Positions 51,770 to 53,037 of a stretch of DNA of 53,037 nucleotides are shown here, in pieces. This stretch comes from Burkholderia ubonensis. Lineage in GTDB: Bacteria > Pseudomonadota > Gammaproteobacteria > Burkholderiales > Burkholderiaceae. Location of the stretch: the NCBI RefSeq assembly GCF_902833085.1, contig NZ_CADFEB010000017.1, positions 1 to 53,037 on the forward strand, written 5' to 3'. Within the stretch, counting starts at the first letter, position 1; each line of letters begins with the position of its first letter. The notes beneath the pieces are model-generated. The model searched no databases. It saw only the letters and a program-made list of their open reading frames with translations, and was not told the DNA's origin. A program made the translations under genes and the position numbers.

Positions 51770-52065
51770 GTGGTGGAGGCTGCGCGGGCCGTTCGTCTCG
51801 GGTGCCCGCGCAGTCTCGCGACAGGATTCAGCGGCCGGCCGTGGACTCGCTGCCAGCGCGTGCGACCGGCGGCATGAACCTGACGACTGTTAAACACTGT
51901 GAGCCATTCGTTAGCATTTGCAACGTGAGTAACAGGTTGGCGAAATCCGCTCGCAGCGCCGTCGAGGCCCGCTACAGTAGCTCCCACCTGCCGCATGGTG
52001 CGGCGAGGAACGTGACGGTCCGCACGTATGCGGCCGCATCAACGATGTCCTTGGGGAGAAGAAAC
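51770..52065. other. Intergenic region before the Ala/Gly-rich exported protein
   Basis: 296 nt with no supportable gene. The second half is less GC-rich and carries the probable promoter (a TACAGT-like -10 near 51972) and a GGGGAGAAG ribosome-binding site at its end. Confidence 0.45.
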
Positions 52066-52614
52066 ATGAACAAGCTTCGTACGGTTCTGCTCGGCGCTGC
52101 GCTGACGGCAATGGCTACCTCGGCTGCTTTCGCACAGACGGCCCAGACGGGCGCGCAGGGTTCGGCTGGTGCCGGCCTGCAGGTGCAGACGCCGGTGCTC
52201 GGCGTCGGCGCGAACGCGCAGGCAGGCGCCGGCGCGAACGCAGCGGGTTCGGGCGCGGGCAACCTCGTCGGCGGCGCGCTCAACGGCGTCGGCAAGACCG
52301 TCGGCGGCGTCGGCGAAGCGGCCGGCGATACGGTCAAAGGCGCGGTCGGCGGCGCGACCCACGCAGTGGGTTCGGCAGCCGGCTCGGCGAAGGACGCCGC
52401 CACGTCGGCCGCGCATTCGGCGAAGGCGCACGTGAAGCATGTCGCGGGCTCGGCGAAGCATCATGCGGAAGGCGCGATGACGACGGCGGGCGACGTCGCG
52501 GGCAACGCGAAGGCGAAGGCCGGCGAAGCGCTCGACAGCGCGGCGACCGCGGCGCAAGGCGGCGCATCGGTCGGTGTGAAGGGCTCGGTTTCGGCGCAGG
52601 GCACCGCGCAGTAA
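52066..52614 (+). CDS. Exported Ala/Gly-rich repetitive protein of unknown function
   Basis: The 182-residue protein has a clear signal peptide (KLRTVLLGAALTAMATSAAFAQ, cleaved near residue 23). The mature part is low-complexity: first Gly/Ala/Gln/Asn-rich, then a stretch with repeated AGSAKDAA-, AAHSAKAHVK- and AGNAKAKAGEA-like units that would form amphipathic helices rich in Ala, Lys and His. This looks like LEA-type or histone-tail-like composition, but I recognise no family. GGGGAGAAG lies 5 nt before ATG 52066. A terminator follows, so it is a single-gene unit. Confidence 0.82.
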   Translation: MNKLRTVLLGAALTAMATSAAFAQTAQTGAQGSAGAGLQVQTPVLGVGANAQAGAGANAAGSGAGNLVGGALNGVGKTVGGVGEAAGDTVKGAVGGATHAVGSAAGSAKDAATSAAHSAKAHVKHVAGSAKHHAEGAMTTAGDVAGNAKAKAGEALDSAATAAQGGASVGVKGSVSAQGTAQ

Positions 52615-52630
52615 TCGGCTTCGGCTCGAC

Positions 52631-52669
52631 ACGGCCCGGTTCTGCTTCGATGCAGGGCCGGGCCGTTTT
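52631..52669 (+). terminator. Rho-independent terminator
   Basis: ACGGCCCGG and CCGGGCCGT form a 9-bp stem with an 18-nt loop, followed by TTTT. It lies 17 nt after the stop of the exported protein. Confidence 0.85.
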
Positions 52670-53037
52670 GCTTTGTGAGAGGTGCGTTGGGGCGTGAATG
52701 CGTGTAGTGCGCATCGCGCATCGGAAGCGACGGCGCTTCACGTACGAAATTCAGGATGCCTTTCGGCTGCCGAATGTGGTCGAGCTTCCATAACCTCGAC
52801 CTCTCCGAACTCCTTTTCTCATCGAAGTTCGCCAGTTGCTTGCGCAAACGACAGACGGTTCTTTCTGTACGCGCTTCCAGGTACAAGAAAGGCGCTTGTA
52901 CTAAACAACCGCCGCAGGTTTTCGCGGTCCCACGCGAGTTCGTTCACGAACATTGTTGCGGACCGTTGCCGTTTGCTGGACGTGCGTTCGGCCATCCGTT
53001 ATCCATTCAGCTTCCGCAAAAAAATCGAATGCTGAGA
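52670..53037. other. Window end, no supportable gene
   Basis: About 370 nt with several short overlapping frames on both strands. The best of these, a 58-codon minus-strand frame at 52819-52995, has no ribosome-binding site or family match. A gene may begin beyond the window edge. Confidence 0.4.

Noticed and set aside
52819..52995. 58-codon minus-strand frame near the window end
   Set aside because: No ribosome-binding site, no family match, and no second line of evidence.

Overview
The window is high-GC DNA of Burkholderia character. It opens with the last ~90 nt of a 23S rRNA and a complete 5S rRNA, followed directly by a zinc metalloprotease matching ZmpA of the Burkholderia cepacia complex. 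A B. cepacia complex strain is the best guess. A secondary replicon is plausible, because almost everything after the rRNA is accessory: exoenzymes, transport, small-molecule catabolism and regulators. That placement is inference.

Layout. (1) 1-404: rRNA operon tail and terminator. (2) 482-1688: two regulators, each lacking its N-terminal part, joined head to head (LuxR on -, PucR/CdaR on +). (3) 1748-9042, minus strand: exoenzymes, namely ZmpA, a small unknown protein, a GH15 glucoamylase-type hydrolase, a pectinacetylesterase-like esterase and a PlcR-like accessory protein. (4) 9451-16877, plus strand: PLP aldolase/deaminase-like protein, sugar-lactone oxidase, MFS carrier, porin, AraC regulator and alpha/beta hydrolase. 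(5) 16924-18118: a tryptophanyl-tRNA synthetase with its own Trp-codon leader peptide and attenuator. (6) 18303-21252: two unknown envelope proteins and an RhlE-type RNA helicase. (7) 21874-28069: secreted PHB-depolymerase-like esterase, a sedolisin (S53), a glutamic peptidase (G1) split by six propeller-type repeats, and an unknown membrane protein. (8) 28138-31947: YjbQ protein, thioredoxin-like protein, a shrunken LolC remnant, a BaeSR/AdeRS-like two-component pair and a membrane protein. (9) 31969-33399: a short threonyl-tRNA synthetase preceded by a Thr-rich leader peptide and attenuator. (10) 33779-51769: a large catabolic region. Module A has an MFS carrier, isochorismatase-fold hydrolase, MDR reductase, CoA-transferase, CitE-like lyase, MmgE/PrpD and cyclase-family hydrolase, and ends at a terminator before a LysR gene. 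Module B repeats CoA-transferase, CitE, PrpD and cyclase with a porin, an MFS carrier and an IclR regulator. (11) 52066-52614: an Ala/Gly-rich exported protein with a terminator.

How the genes work together. The first half looks like a secreted degradative arsenal: metallo-, serine and glutamic proteases, glucan, pectin-ester and polyester hydrolases. The last third looks like CoA-dependent breakdown of an unknown acid or cyclic precursor: uptake, ring or amide hydrolysis by the cyclase-family enzyme, CoA transfer, hydration/dehydration by PrpD and cleavage by the CitE-like lyase. This order is inference.

Most striking signals: two auxiliary aminoacyl-tRNA synthetase genes, each with a cognate-codon leader peptide that seems to start at the first transcribed base; a G1 peptidase whose two catalytic residues lie on either side of an inserted propeller; two perfect palindromes flanking the IclR-controlled divergent promoter; and the duplicated CoA-transferase/CitE/PrpD/cyclase module.
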